From: Sessilibacter corallicola
Lineage (GTDB): Bacteria > Pseudomonadota > Gammaproteobacteria > Pseudomonadales > Cellvibrionaceae
Direction: 5' to 3'
Assembly (NCBI RefSeq): GCF_021290925.1
Contig: NZ_JAJSLX010000002.1
Location: 709,001-773,000, forward strand
Length of the DNA stretch: 64,000 nucleotides
The number at the start of each line of letters is the position of its first letter. Position 1 is the first letter of the stretch. Under the pieces are notes generated by a model that saw nothing but the letters and a program-made list of their open reading frames with translations, did no database searches and was not told the DNA's origin. Below, piece after piece: positions 54,516-63,823 of the stretch. A program made the translations under genes and the position numbers.

Positions 54516-55580
54516 TTACTGCGCTGCGTTTGCCGCAAGTTGGTTAATCTTTTCGAATAATGCACCAATAGCTTCCATCAACACCTGTGATCGATTGGGT
54601 TGACGCATGGCTTGTAGCAGGTGAGGGCGCAACTCGCTCAGTGCCATTAAGTCACTGATGACTTGGATAAAGTTCTCGTGCCCGAGCTTAGCCAGGAGTT
54701 CAAGAAATTGCAGGCCCAACGTAGGGTTCGATAAATCATTGCAACAGCGAGAAGCGATGGCAGCGACCACTTCAACGTCGGCGGAGCCCATTAAGGCCAT
54801 TGCTTTGGTCAGTGCTTGCTGGCGTAAGCCGTTGGCTTCGCTGTGAGACATGCCGCGAATTGCCGCGGCCACCAAATTGCCTGCCGGCGCTTCGGTTTTT
54901 AACTCTCTTTCTAGGCGATCGATGATTGACTGAGTGACTTTGGCGTTGAGTTGTTCGTGCTCAAGCAACTGTGCAAGGCCGATAAACGCGGGGTTAGGTG
55001 CGGACTCTAAGGCTTTGCGCAACAGTGCATCGTTGTCTTGCCAGCGTGCTGCGACGTCGGCCAAACCTTGAATACCCAGCGATTGCCAACCGTCTTCCGT
55101 CGGATTTTCTAGGTACGCTAAGGTGGGTTCGTAAAAACGGCTTGCCGGTCTTTTCAGTTGCGCACTGATTTTTGCGTGAAAGGCGGCTTTTCTGTCTTCG
55201 GGAAGATCAAACGCGTAGGGATTGTTATCCAATACCGCGCTGAGTTCCTTGCCCGTGCGGGCGGCGTGAATGTTGGTGCCGATGGTGATGAGCAGTTGCT
55301 GTAAAAACTGATCACGGTCGTTGGGTTGCAGAAACCCTTTTTCGTCGAGTGGCAGCTTTAGCGTCCACACCATTGGGCTTTGAAAATTTTCTTTACTCCA
55401 AAACACAACGCCCAACCAAGCGGATTTCAAATAAGGCAGTGGGTAGGGTTTGGAGAGATCATCGGCCGCTTCAAAGCTGCTTTTGCTGAGCGGGCGAATT
55501 CTTCTGCCCAAATCGTAGTACGAAGCTTTTACCCCTAGGTAGTCAAAAAAACCTCTAATACCTTCAACTTTTGCCACCAT
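54516..55580 (-). CDS. DUF3549 family protein
   Basis: A 354-residue protein of the gammaproteobacterial family DUF3549. The diagnostic N-terminus reads GIRGFFDYLGVKASYYDLGR, then RRIRPLSKSSFEAADDLSKP and YLKSAWLGVVFWSKENFQSP. The body is helical, with HEAT-like character toward the C-terminus (ALMGSADVEVVAAIASRCCN). No enzymatic motif is visible; function unestablished. Start ATG 55580 (GAGG upstream) is preferred to GTG 55583. Confidence 0.85.
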   Translation of the reverse strand: MVAKVEGIRGFFDYLGVKASYYDLGRRIRPLSKSSFEAADDLSKPYPLPYLKSAWLGVVFWSKENFQSPMVWTLKLPLDEKGFLQPNDRDQFLQQLLITIGTNIHAARTGKELSAVLDNNPYAFDLPEDRKAAFHAKISAQLKRPASRFYEPTLAYLENPTEDGWQSLGIQGLADVAARWQDNDALLRKALESAPNPAFIGLAQLLEHEQLNAKVTQSIIDRLERELKTEAPAGNLVAAAIRGMSHSEANGLRQQALTKAMALMGSADVEVVAAIASRCCNDLSNPTLGLQFLELLAKLGHENFIQVISDLMALSELRPHLLQAMRQPNRSQVLMEAIGALFEKINQLAANAAQ

Positions 55581-55776
55581 CACGACCTCATGCTTATGTG
55601 CTTGCTATCCATTGGACGCCCGTCCAACTTTTGAGAGCCGGGCATTGTACCTGATTAATCACGGGATAGTTGCTGTTGGCGATAGAAAAGCGACAGGCTT
55701 GACTATACTCATAGGATGAAAACCACCCAATAAAATCAATAACCGAAAATCAATAACGACGTGCTTTATTGCCAGA

Positions 55777-56982
55777 ATGTCTCCTATGACTGATATCTCT
55801 CCGTATCGACAATCTCCCAACGTGCTCGCTTCGCATTACGAAGACGCCAGCGTCGGATTAAAACTGCTGTTAACCGGACACGTTCAACAGGCGTTACCCG
55901 ACATCGCCCGCGATGCGTATTCCGAACATTGGCAATACGTGAGCAAATACGGCCATGAATGCTTTGATTTACAGTTTGATCAAAGCTTGCGAATACGCGA
56001 CGCGTTCGCTCATCTCATTCACTCGAAATCACACCAGATTGCGCTGGCCAGCAGTATTCACGAACTCTTCATCCGTTTTTTGTCGTGTTTAGATATCACT
56101 CGGCGCCGACGTATTATCACCACCTCTGACGAGCATCCTTCCATTCTTCGGCAATTAGTGGCGTTAAAAAAACAGGGCGTGGAGCTTGTGGTGCTCGATA
56201 GCCAACCCGCGGCAACGGTCACCGAGCGCTTGGCGGATGCGTTAACGGATGACACCGCCGCCGTGTGTGTGTCTACGGTTAATCACGTGACGGGGCAACG
56301 AATTGATGATCTTGATGTCTTGATCGAACGCTGTCATCAGCGCGAAATCGAGTTGTTTGTCGATGCTTATCTGAGCGTCAATGTGCTGGATTTTAACTTA
56401 CAAGACAACGGCTTGAAGCAAGCCTTTGTTGCTGGCGGCGGCGCAAAATACTGCCAAATGGGCGACGGTGTTTGTTTTATGCACGTGCCTCCGCATCGCA
56501 ATTTGAGCCCGACGATTACCGGCTGGTACGGCGTCTTTGATTTAGCCTTGGATTCCCCGGCGAAAGAGCCGTTGATTTACGCCGATATTGTTGCCAGTCG
56601 CTTTGATGGCTCCACCAAAGATACCTTGCCGCATTTTCGTGCCGAGAAAGTGTTCGAATTTTTTAAAAACCAAGGGCTCAACCAAGCACTGTTACAAGCG
56701 ATTAATCAGCATCAAATCAGCGTTTTGCTGAAAACATTCCACGATCAGGATTTTGATCCCGACATGATTTCGGCGTTTGCTGAGGAAAATAACGTCGGCA
56801 GTTTTGTTGCCTTTCGAACGCCTCATTCGCAACGATTACAAGCGCAACTGCGCGATATTGGCGTAATTTGCGACAACCGAGGCGATTTTATCCGTTTTGG
56901 ACCGGCACCTTATTTAAGCGATGAACAACTGACCGACGCCATTATTGCGCTTAAAGAAACGGTCAGCATGATCAAAAAATAA
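55777..56982 (+). CDS. Kynureninase-like PLP-dependent enzyme (aminotransferase class V fold)
   Basis: A 401-residue fold-type I PLP protein. Segments matching the class V / kynureninase layout are RRIITTSDEHPSILRQLVAL, AAVCVSTVNHVTGQRIDDLD, ELFVDAYLSVNVLDF (Asp that binds the pyridine nitrogen), and FVAGGGAKYCQMGDGVCFM, in which the Lys is the candidate Schiff-base residue. The C-terminal domain ends GVICDNRGDFIRFGPAPYLS as in kynureninases. No other tryptophan-degradation gene is adjacent, so the substrate is inferred and may differ. Start ATG 55777 is the first of two (MSPMTDI). Confidence 0.75.
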   Translation: MSPMTDISPYRQSPNVLASHYEDASVGLKLLLTGHVQQALPDIARDAYSEHWQYVSKYGHECFDLQFDQSLRIRDAFAHLIHSKSHQIALASSIHELFIRFLSCLDITRRRRIITTSDEHPSILRQLVALKKQGVELVVLDSQPAATVTERLADALTDDTAAVCVSTVNHVTGQRIDDLDVLIERCHQREIELFVDAYLSVNVLDFNLQDNGLKQAFVAGGGAKYCQMGDGVCFMHVPPHRNLSPTITGWYGVFDLALDSPAKEPLIYADIVASRFDGSTKDTLPHFRAEKVFEFFKNQGLNQALLQAINQHQISVLLKTFHDQDFDPDMISAFAEENNVGSFVAFRTPHSQRLQAQLRDIGVICDNRGDFIRFGPAPYLSDEQLTDAIIALKETVSMIKK

Positions 56983-57008
56983 TTGTCTGATTTTGGAAGG
57001 CCAACTCT

Positions 57009-57530
57009 TTAAGCTAAACAGCACTTTTTGGCTTTTTTACCGCTGTTACACGGGCAGGGTTCGTTGCGGTTTATTTTGATGGGTTCCTGAGCAATACCTT
57101 GAGTAAACATCCAACGTGAATCGATCTTCTCAAAATGCGAGTATTCGTGGTGCTGGTGCAGTATCGGTTTCGCCTCGGAACCAGAAGACGCAGAAGGCTC
57201 TTGATAAAACGCGACAAATTCCACTTCGCCCGTGTCATTGTTGGTTTTACCCTGCCGAGTTTTGAGGATTTTTAGCATTCCCCAGGTTTTGGTTGTGGAC
57301 CAGTTTTTCAGTTCTTCAATGGCATTGGGAGCGGTTTCTTTGGGGTGGGCGGTATCGAGTAAATATTGCCATTGCTCCTTCACAAAGGCGCAGAAACGAG
57401 AGCGCATCAGTTGTTCGGCGGTCTGTGCGGATTTTTGTCGAAGGTGGAGTGGTTGGCAGCATTCTTCGTAGCTGGCATTGTTGCCACACGGGCATAAATT
57501 AGGGCCGCCTTGGCGATCTGAATTGGGCAT
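57009..57530 (-). CDS. ychJ: YchJ family SEC-C motif protein
   Basis: A 173-residue protein with a SEC-C zinc motif at each end: LCPCGNNASYEECCQPLHL at the N-terminus and EPCPCNSGKKAKKCCLA at the C-terminus, both with the C-x-C ... CC pattern. Between them lies the NTF2-like YchJ domain (EQLMRSRFCAFVKEQWQYLL, TKTWGMLKI, VEFVAFYQE, HHEYSHFEKIDSRWMFTQGI). E. coli YchJ has the same plan. Role is unproven. The stop is 26 bases from the kynureninase-like stop (convergent). Confidence 0.92.
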   Translation of the reverse strand: MPNSDRQGGPNLCPCGNNASYEECCQPLHLRQKSAQTAEQLMRSRFCAFVKEQWQYLLDTAHPKETAPNAIEELKNWSTTKTWGMLKILKTRQGKTNNDTGEVEFVAFYQEPSASSGSEAKPILHQHHEYSHFEKIDSRWMFTQGIAQEPIKINRNEPCPCNSGKKAKKCCLA

Positions 57531-57683
57531 TGGATTGTTGGTAGTAATCTTCTGTAAATTTAGGTATGTTTGCGCATTTTTATGTCCCGGTAAAGTGAGT
57601 GGTTCTTCTCACAAAACGGGCTAAATATTGAGCGAAGACTCGCTTTTAATGTTTGCGAGATAGGGTGGAAAACAATACTCCGC

Positions 57684-58865
57684 ATGGTAGATTTTGATGA
57701 TATTCGTCCTTACGAGGATAGTGAAGTAAAACCAACCCTTCGCCGGTTGTTAAAAGATCCTGAGTTGCTCGATACTGTAGCGACCTTCCGGTTTCCTCAG
57801 CTTTCCCAGCGCTGTCCGTGGTTAATTAAGCCTATTGTTTCTCTGTACTTACGCCATCAGTTTGGCTCTGTAAGTCGAATTGACGAAGTTCAGGCGGTGT
57901 TGGAGCGTTATTTAAAACGCACCTTGAATACCACCACCAAAGGCTTGTCGGTTTCGGGACTCGATAAGCTCGACCCCAAACAGAACTACTTGTTTGTCTC
58001 CAATCACCGAGACATTTCAATGGATCCTGCGTGCGTAAATTGGGCGTTATATCACCATGAATTTACCACTTTAAGAATTGCCATCGGCGATAACTTACTC
58101 ACCAAACCCTATGTCTCGGATTTGATGCGTTTGAACAAAGCGTTCATCGTTAATCGTTCAGCGAGTTCGCCGAGAGAAAAGCTGAAAGCAGCCAAACATC
58201 TGTCGCACTACATTCATCATTCCCTAACAGAGGATCACTCCAACATTTGGATTGCCCAACGTGAAGGGCGAGCCAAAGACGGTCGAGACATCACCAACCG
58301 TGCAATCATCAGTATGTTTTCGCTAAATAAGCCGAAAAAGATGGCTTTTGGCGACTACATTGCAGAATTAAAAATTGTCCCGGTGTCTATTTCTTACGAA
58401 TGGGATCCGTGCGATTCTGCGAAAGCCCATGAACTGCATCGGCTTGAAGTGGACGGCATGTACGAAAAGCAAGAGCACGAAGACGTCGCCAGCATTGCCA
58501 AAGGAATTTCAGGTGAGAAAGGTAAGGTTCACTTGGCGTTTGGTGAAGTGTTGGGATCGGATTTCAGCGATGCAGAAGAAGTATCGACCGAAATTGAGCG
58601 CCAAATTCAAAATAATTACTTGATTCATCCGAGCAATGTCGCCGCGTACATTCGTTTGTACGGCGAGGAGCCCGAGGTTTCCTTGGCCCGAGAAACCTTT
58701 GAGCCAGCGCAATACGCTGCCGCGGAAGAGGAGTTGGATCAGCGCTTAAAAGCACTTCCGGCTGGGGAGCGAGAAATCTTTTTGAAAGGTTACGCCAATC
58801 CAATCATTGCCAAGTTTTCGTTTTCCGATAACGATTCCGGTCTTGAATCTGCCATGAATACCTAG
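57684..58865 (+). CDS. Glycerol-3-phosphate acyltransferase-type (PlsC-like) acyltransferase
   Basis: A 393-residue acyltransferase-family protein. The HX4D catalytic motif lies in YLFVSNHRDISMDPACVNWA; the downstream acceptor motif is MRLNKAFIVNRSASSPREKL; and the third motif corresponds to NIWIAQREGRAKDGRDITNR (EGR in place of EGTRS), followed by LKIVPVSISYEWDP. It probably acylates a phospholipid precursor, at the cytoplasmic face of the inner membrane. The substrate is not defined by sequence. It has no adjacent plsB/plsC partner. Ended by a 10-bp hairpin. Confidence 0.85.
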   Translation: MVDFDDIRPYEDSEVKPTLRRLLKDPELLDTVATFRFPQLSQRCPWLIKPIVSLYLRHQFGSVSRIDEVQAVLERYLKRTLNTTTKGLSVSGLDKLDPKQNYLFVSNHRDISMDPACVNWALYHHEFTTLRIAIGDNLLTKPYVSDLMRLNKAFIVNRSASSPREKLKAAKHLSHYIHHSLTEDHSNIWIAQREGRAKDGRDITNRAIISMFSLNKPKKMAFGDYIAELKIVPVSISYEWDPCDSAKAHELHRLEVDGMYEKQEHEDVASIAKGISGEKGKVHLAFGEVLGSDFSDAEEVSTEIERQIQNNYLIHPSNVAAYIRLYGEEPEVSLARETFEPAQYAAAEEELDQRLKALPAGEREIFLKGYANPIIAKFSFSDNDSGLESAMNT

Positions 58866-58872
58866 AATCAGT

Positions 58873-58900
58873 ATTGCAGGGTGAGTATTTACCCTGCAAT
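58873..58900 (+). terminator. Hairpin after the acyltransferase gene
   Basis: ATTGCAGGGT, 8-base loop, ACCCTGCAAT: a perfect 10-bp stem 8 bases after the stop codon. The following sequence (TGCCCAC) has no U-tract. Confidence 0.6.
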
Positions 58901-59038
58901 TGCCCACAGTTTTATTGAGAGCTGTTCTCTAGCGCGGTGAAATCCAGCCGCCTCCATTCCTAACCATTGCCATGATCTGAGCACTAGCGTTAGTCTTTAC
59001 GCCAAATTCATAAAGTAGTCACAGTATTCAAACCGTCT

Positions 59039-61168
59039 ATGTTGAGCGATGAAATCAAGCAAACCATTCAAGGTGCGTACAGCCAGTTCCTAACCAGCCA
59101 AGGCTTAAAAGCACGCTACGGTCAGAAATTGATGATCGCTGAAATTGCCCGAACCTTGGCAGGTATTAAAACCGACGAAAATCATCGCCGAGTCAGCGAC
59201 GGCCAAGTGTGTGTTGTAGAAGCGGGAACCGGTACCGGTAAAACTGTCGCCTATTTGCTGGCGGCCATTCCGGTTGCTCAATTGCTGAATAAAAAACTCG
59301 TGGTTTCCACGGCGACGGTCGCGCTGCAAGAGCAAATTGTTTACAAAGATTTGCCCGAGCTGAAACAACACTCTGGCCTTGAATTCTCCTACTCGTTGGC
59401 CAAGGGCCGACGCCGGTATTTGTGTTTAAATCAATTGGATCGAGTGCTTCACGAACAGCAATCGGCCAGTGACCCCACGCGCGCGCTCTACGAAGATGAA
59501 ATGCCCGATGTTAGCGAAGAAGACATCGTTCTTTATCGCAGCATGATGGATGCTCTTGCCAGTGGTGATTGGGATGGCGACAAAGACGACTGGAAAGACG
59601 AACTTGAAAATAAGGTGTGGTTTCGAGTAACCACCGATCATCGGCAATGTACTGGGCGAAAATGTTCCAACGTTAGCCAATGCAGCTTTTTTAAGGCCCG
59701 CGACGATCAAAGTAACGTCGATATTATCGTTACCAATCACGATATGGTGTTATCCGATTTGGCTCTGGGTGGGGGCGCGATTTTACCGGCACCGGAAGAT
59801 TCGATTTACGTGTTCGACGAAGGTCACCATTTACCAGATAAAGCACTCAACCATTTCTCATCTCACGTTAGAGTCATCAGCACAACGCGATGGTTAGACC
59901 AGTGCATTAAAAGCGTAGGGCCCTTGCTGAGTGATTTGGGTGAATCGATGCAGGTCAGTCGATTGGTCGAGTCGTTGCCGAATGATCTTACCGCGACCAA
60001 ATCCAATATGGAGTTACTTTGGCCGCAGTTGCAAGCGCTGGCAGGTGATCTCGCCGACAGCCAAGAAAAAAGCCCTAAATACCGTTTTCCTGGCGGCGAA
60101 GTACCGGAGCGGCTGCGAGAACTGGCGTTAAATTTACATCAAGATTTTGTTCGCCTGCACGGCAAGTTTGAAAAGCTGTGCCAGGAAGTTGAAGACTTAT
60201 TGGAAGATAAATACGGTCCTATCCCCAAGGTTGATTTAGAAAATTGGTTTCCGGTGTTGGGATTGTGGTCAGGCCGAGCTGAGGCGAGCATTCAATTGTG
60301 GTCGAGTTACGCCCACAAAGATGCGGCTAGCCTAATGCCAAAAGCGCGATGGCTCACGTTATTTGATACCGGCGCTTATGTTGATATCGAGATTTGCTCC
60401 AGCCCGATTCTTGCCGCGAATAATTTAACCACGAATTTATGGAATCAATGTTGTGCTGCGGTAGTTACTTCGGCCACTTTGGCAGCGCTGGGCCATTTTG
60501 AGCGTTATCGCATGCGCTCCGGCACGCCGGAAGATTCGGTGTATCAAATTGTGCCGAGCCCGTTTAATTTCGCCAATGCACGTTTTCAAGTACCCGCAAC
60601 CGCATTTGATGCCAGTAAAGCAGAGCAGCACACGCAATCGGTGATTGAGCAATTACCTGAATTAATTAACGTTGACGAAGGTTCGCTGGTGTTGTTTTCT
60701 TCTCGGCGACAAATGCAGGATGTTTTTGAAGGATTACCGAGCCGAATGCAGCGGATTATTTTGTTGCAAGGCGAGCGCTCCAAGCAAGAAACGATTCGAA
60801 CGCATAAATTAAGAATCGACGATGACGAAGGCAGTATTTTATTTGGTTTAGCAAGTTTTGCCGAAGGTTTGGATTTGCCGGGTAACTATTGTAAGCACGT
60901 CATTATTGCGAAAATTCCATTCTCCGTTCCCGACGATCCCGTTGAAGCCTCTTTGGCGGAATGGATCGATGCGAAAGGTGGCAACGCGTTTATGGAAATG
61001 AGTGTTCCCGATGCTGCGATTAAGCTTGTGCAAGCGTGTGGTCGGTTATTGAGAAAAGAAAGCGACGAAGGCACCATCACGGTTTTAGATAACCGCTTGC
61101 TTACGCGCCGTTACGGTAAAACCCTGATCGAAAGTTTGCCGCCTTACAATTTGTACTTAAATAAATAA
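59039..61168 (+). CDS. dinG: ATP-dependent DNA helicase DinG
   Basis: A 709-residue XPD-like superfamily 2 helicase with a [4Fe-4S] cluster, unwinding R-loops and forked DNA. Motifs: Walker A VVEAGTGTGKTVAYLLAAIP, the Fe-S cysteines within CTGRKCSNVSQCSFFKARDD, DEAH box YVFDEGHHLPD, motif III VVTSATLAAL, motif V ILFGLASFAEGLDLPGNY, and motif VI QACGRLLRKESDEG. The DinG pattern is GHH-type rather than YoaA. No obvious LexA box (CTG-N10-CAG) was found in the upstream 170 bases, but this was not searched exhaustively. Confidence 0.95.
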   Translation: MLSDEIKQTIQGAYSQFLTSQGLKARYGQKLMIAEIARTLAGIKTDENHRRVSDGQVCVVEAGTGTGKTVAYLLAAIPVAQLLNKKLVVSTATVALQEQIVYKDLPELKQHSGLEFSYSLAKGRRRYLCLNQLDRVLHEQQSASDPTRALYEDEMPDVSEEDIVLYRSMMDALASGDWDGDKDDWKDELENKVWFRVTTDHRQCTGRKCSNVSQCSFFKARDDQSNVDIIVTNHDMVLSDLALGGGAILPAPEDSIYVFDEGHHLPDKALNHFSSHVRVISTTRWLDQCIKSVGPLLSDLGESMQVSRLVESLPNDLTATKSNMELLWPQLQALAGDLADSQEKSPKYRFPGGEVPERLRELALNLHQDFVRLHGKFEKLCQEVEDLLEDKYGPIPKVDLENWFPVLGLWSGRAEASIQLWSSYAHKDAASLMPKARWLTLFDTGAYVDIEICSSPILAANNLTTNLWNQCCAAVVTSATLAALGHFERYRMRSGTPEDSVYQIVPSPFNFANARFQVPATAFDASKAEQHTQSVIEQLPELINVDEGSLVLFSSRRQMQDVFEGLPSRMQRIILLQGERSKQETIRTHKLRIDDDEGSILFGLASFAEGLDLPGNYCKHVIIAKIPFSVPDDPVEASLAEWIDAKGGNAFMEMSVPDAAIKLVQACGRLLRKESDEGTITVLDNRLLTRRYGKTLIESLPPYNLYLNK

Positions 61169-61181
61169 AACGGCAATTCTT

Positions 61182-61547
61182 CTATTGTTGTTCAAACAGC
61201 GGTGATTTCTCTGGGCCTAAACTTGCGTCTTTAACCGCTGTGCCTTCGGTAATAATACCGTGTAATTCGGGTAACTTTGCCACCAATTCTTCTTCCGTCG
61301 ACGGCGATAAAATTAAATTACCATCGTGATCAAAAACCGCGTACTTGGCTTGAGAATTATCGGTCAGCAGATGAATCACGTATTGATTAGTTTTAAGAAC
61401 CCCTAGAGGCTGAGGGCTTGCCAACAATGGCGCAGAAAAAACGCCACTTACCGTCAGCGTGGTGGTAAGTAAAAATGCGAAGGTAGAATTTTTAAAGGTT
61501 ACTGCTGGTTTTTTCGTAATGCGTACTAATGAATTTTGGTAAGACAT
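61182..61547 (-). CDS. Small exported protein
   Basis: A 121-residue protein from ATG 61547 (a GTG lies 9 bases upstream). After a basic N-terminal region there is a hydrophobic signal-like segment (STFAFLLTTTLTVSGVFSAP) with a plausible cleavage at LLASPQPLG. The mature part is mixed (YVIHLLTDNSQAKYAVFDHD, then NLILSPSTEEELVAKLPELH). No family recognised. It starts 43 bases after the AraC-like stop in the same direction, so it may be controlled together with that gene. Its stop is 13 bases from the dinG stop (convergent). Confidence 0.65.
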   Translation of the reverse strand: MSYQNSLVRITKKPAVTFKNSTFAFLLTTTLTVSGVFSAPLLASPQPLGVLKTNQYVIHLLTDNSQAKYAVFDHDGNLILSPSTEEELVAKLPELHGIITEGTAVKDASLGPEKSPLFEQQ

Positions 61548-61589
61548 AAGCTGCACTCTGGAAAATACATCGTTAATTTTTCAATGTGT

Positions 61590-62609
61590 TTACCACTGAG
61601 AACTCGCTGCAATTTTATCCATTAACAGTTCGTTGAGTCGTGGTTCATTGCCTGGCATTAAAGTACTTAAAATGAGTTCGGTTGGTGCGTTTAACTGAGT
61701 TAAATAAAAGTTGGCTTTTTCACAAACCTGTTCTTCTAGCAGGGAAATAAAAGAAATTGCTCGCTGTTCGAGTCGTTTTGAAAAGTCATTTGGACTGAGC
61801 GATAAAAATTGTGCCACTTCTTCTAAGGTGCAATTGGCAAAATTTAATCGCTGATTAATAATCTGGCGAGCATTCGATAGAATATCACCACCGCACAGTA
61901 TTTCTTTATTCAAACTTTCAATATGTTGTTCGATATTGAACAGTAGCTCGTTATCCGCAGATACGATTGCATCGTTTAAATGTTCAGCGTCGAACGAAAT
62001 ACCTTCGAATGCTTGATCAAATAATACTGGGCAGTCAAAAAAATCATGGTAGGTTTGAGCGAATTTTCCGCCCGGATTTTTATGGCTGAAACTGACGCTT
62101 GCAGGTTTCCATTGAGAATCACATAACTTGATAATCAAAGAATACATTTGCGCTGTGCCAAACAAACTGCGTTGCAGGTATTTCTGTTGATCTTCGCAAT
62201 CTTGGACTTTAAACACTTTTACCGTCTCGTCACTCACCTGATATTGCCAAGGTCCGGTATCTCGGTAGAAAGCACTATAATGAGTCGCTTTATCGAGCGC
62301 TTGTTTAACATTTTGGCAAAGTGACATGACTCGTGTGGGGAGACCAAGGTGGGGCGCACTTAGATGTTTTGCCATTTGAATGCCTAAATCGTAGCAATTT
62401 AAGCTCTTGGCGATTCTTTCGAGTAGGCAGTTAAATAACTGGGAGGGCACAAACAAGTCTGGATCATTGAGCAAACTCGGCGGTAAACCCAGTTTTATAA
62501 CTTCTTCTTCTAGATCAAAGCCTAGATCTTTAGTCGCAGATTCTAAGCTACGCAGAACATCAGCATCCTGTGAAATTATTTGCTTCATAGTTTGTTTGTC
62601 TGTATTCAC
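61590..62609 (-). CDS. AraC-family-like regulator with divergent C-terminus
   Basis: A 339-residue protein. Residues 20-210 are the Arabinose_bd domain type (PF12625) used by OruR/ArgR-like AraC regulators: PPSLLNDPDLFVPSQLFNCL, NCYDLGIQMAKHLSAPHLGL, and KPASVSFSHKNPGGKFAQTY, ending FEGISFDAEHLNDAI. One HTH-like segment follows (LEEVAQFLSLSPNDFSKRLE, then ISFISLLEEQVCEKANFYL). The second HTH expected after this (GF-x-x-x-S-x-F-x-R-x-F-K) is not recognisable; the sequence instead reads LILSTLMPGNEPRLNELLMD. Start GTG 62609 with GGAAAA upstream, or ATG 62588. Confidence 0.75.
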   Translation of the reverse strand: MNTDKQTMKQIISQDADVLRSLESATKDLGFDLEEEVIKLGLPPSLLNDPDLFVPSQLFNCLLERIAKSLNCYDLGIQMAKHLSAPHLGLPTRVMSLCQNVKQALDKATHYSAFYRDTGPWQYQVSDETVKVFKVQDCEDQQKYLQRSLFGTAQMYSLIIKLCDSQWKPASVSFSHKNPGGKFAQTYHDFFDCPVLFDQAFEGISFDAEHLNDAIVSADNELLFNIEQHIESLNKEILCGGDILSNARQIINQRLNFANCTLEEVAQFLSLSPNDFSKRLEQRAISFISLLEEQVCEKANFYLTQLNAPTELILSTLMPGNEPRLNELLMDKIAASSQW

Positions 62610-63352
62610 TTTTCCAAATCCATTTTAGTTACAGATTATCTTAGCAAATATTGTTCCCCAAGCGATCATGTCCAATATCTGAGGCTTGAGACGCCGCCGA
62701 GCTATAATAATGGCGGATTGCAATTAGGCAAAGCATTTTTTATTGAATTTGTTTACTTCGGATTCATCTGAAGTTTTTGTACTAATTAACCAACGTTTTT
62801 AAATTTGATGTTTCGTTCACTATGATCAGATTTTCTGGATTGATCATTCTAGAGTGGGTTAATTTGCTGTTTTAAATACCTAAAAACAAGCAATAACAAG
62901 GTTGTACGATTAATTATGGTTAAAAAATACGATTTGCTTTACCGTCTGCCTTTATTCTTATGATAAACCTGCTCTTATATTTGCCGTTTTTATTATTCTT
63001 CAAACGAGTTTTATGTTGGCGTAATTTTTCTTGTTTGACAAATAACTCAATCCTAATTTAATTATTTTAATCGGTTAAATTTATTGGTTAAGCCACGATA
63101 TTTCTCAAGGTGAAAATATTAATATTGTATGTTATTGATTTTACGATTTTTTACGTACTTGAATTAACAATGAAAAATTAAGCGTTAAAGAAAAGTAGAA
63201 GGTGAAGGTGAGAAATAGAGAATAGGTGAGTGATTAGATTGGATTAAATGAAAAGCAAATAAAAATACAAATTTTTCTGTTTGAGTTTTTAGAAGACAAA
63301 AAATAACCCGAGCGAATCGGGTTATTTTTAACGGCGGGAGATTAAGATCCGT
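62610..63352. other. Long AT-rich intergenic region
   Basis: About 740 bases between the YHS gene and the AraC-like gene, which share the minus strand. It includes a plus-strand TATAAT-like hexamer at 62704, a purine-rich tract around 63175-63245 and, near the end, the YHS terminator at 63299-63329. No ORF, tRNA or riboswitch recognised. Confidence 0.5.
63299..63329 (-). terminator. Rho-independent terminator of the YHS gene
   Basis: On the minus strand: AAAAATAACCCG, loop ATTCGCT, CGGGTTATTTTTT. The perfect 12-bp stem with T-run lies 24 bases past the YHS stop. Confidence 0.88.
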
Positions 63353-63823
63353 TTATTTTTTTAGCACTTCTGGCCATGCTTCGTCAGCACGCTTAATGAA
63401 ATCGTCTTGATTCTTTACCCACTTTTTAGCAATTGATTTGTTGTAGTTTAAGTAAAGCTTGTCATCAACAACTTTCCATGCATTTGGGCTGATTTTAGCC
63501 GCTGAACCGTGCGCTACTGCGTAAGCACAGTAACCGCCGTATTGTGGAGCGTATTTTTCTGGGCTGTCGATGAATTTCTGGCGGTTCTCTGCAGAAGAGA
63601 ATTTCCAGGTTGCGCCGTTCCATTCGTAAGTAAAGTCATCGCTACCAAGAATGGCTTGTTCGCCAGGTAGAAGTGAAAAATACGCAACAGGGTCAGCTCC
63701 AGCAATGGCACCTTTTTTGTTGCTGAAAACTGGATCAGCTGCATTAGCAAAACCGGCAAATAAAATAGCAAAAATTGCCATAACTTTTACCGCATAAGTA
63801 CGAATTTTAAACTCAGTTGCCAT
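63353..63823 (-). CDS. Exported YHS-domain protein
   Basis: A 156-residue protein. The N-terminus RTYAVKVMAIFAILFAGFAN is a signal peptide with likely cleavage after ANA (residue 28). The YHS-type module follows: FSNKKGAIAGADPVAYFSLL, DDFTYEWNGATWKFSSAENR, QKFIDSPEKYAPQYGGYCAY, then NAWKVVDDKLYLNYN. The conserved GGYCAYAVAHG carries the Cys used by copper-binding or metal-handling YHS proteins. It is probably periplasmic. RBS is weak by eye, and a good terminator follows. Similar proteins are widespread, annotated only as YHS domain proteins. Confidence 0.9.
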   Translation of the reverse strand: MATEFKIRTYAVKVMAIFAILFAGFANAADPVFSNKKGAIAGADPVAYFSLLPGEQAILGSDDFTYEWNGATWKFSSAENRQKFIDSPEKYAPQYGGYCAYAVAHGSAAKISPNAWKVVDDKLYLNYNKSIAKKWVKNQDDFIKRADEAWPEVLKK

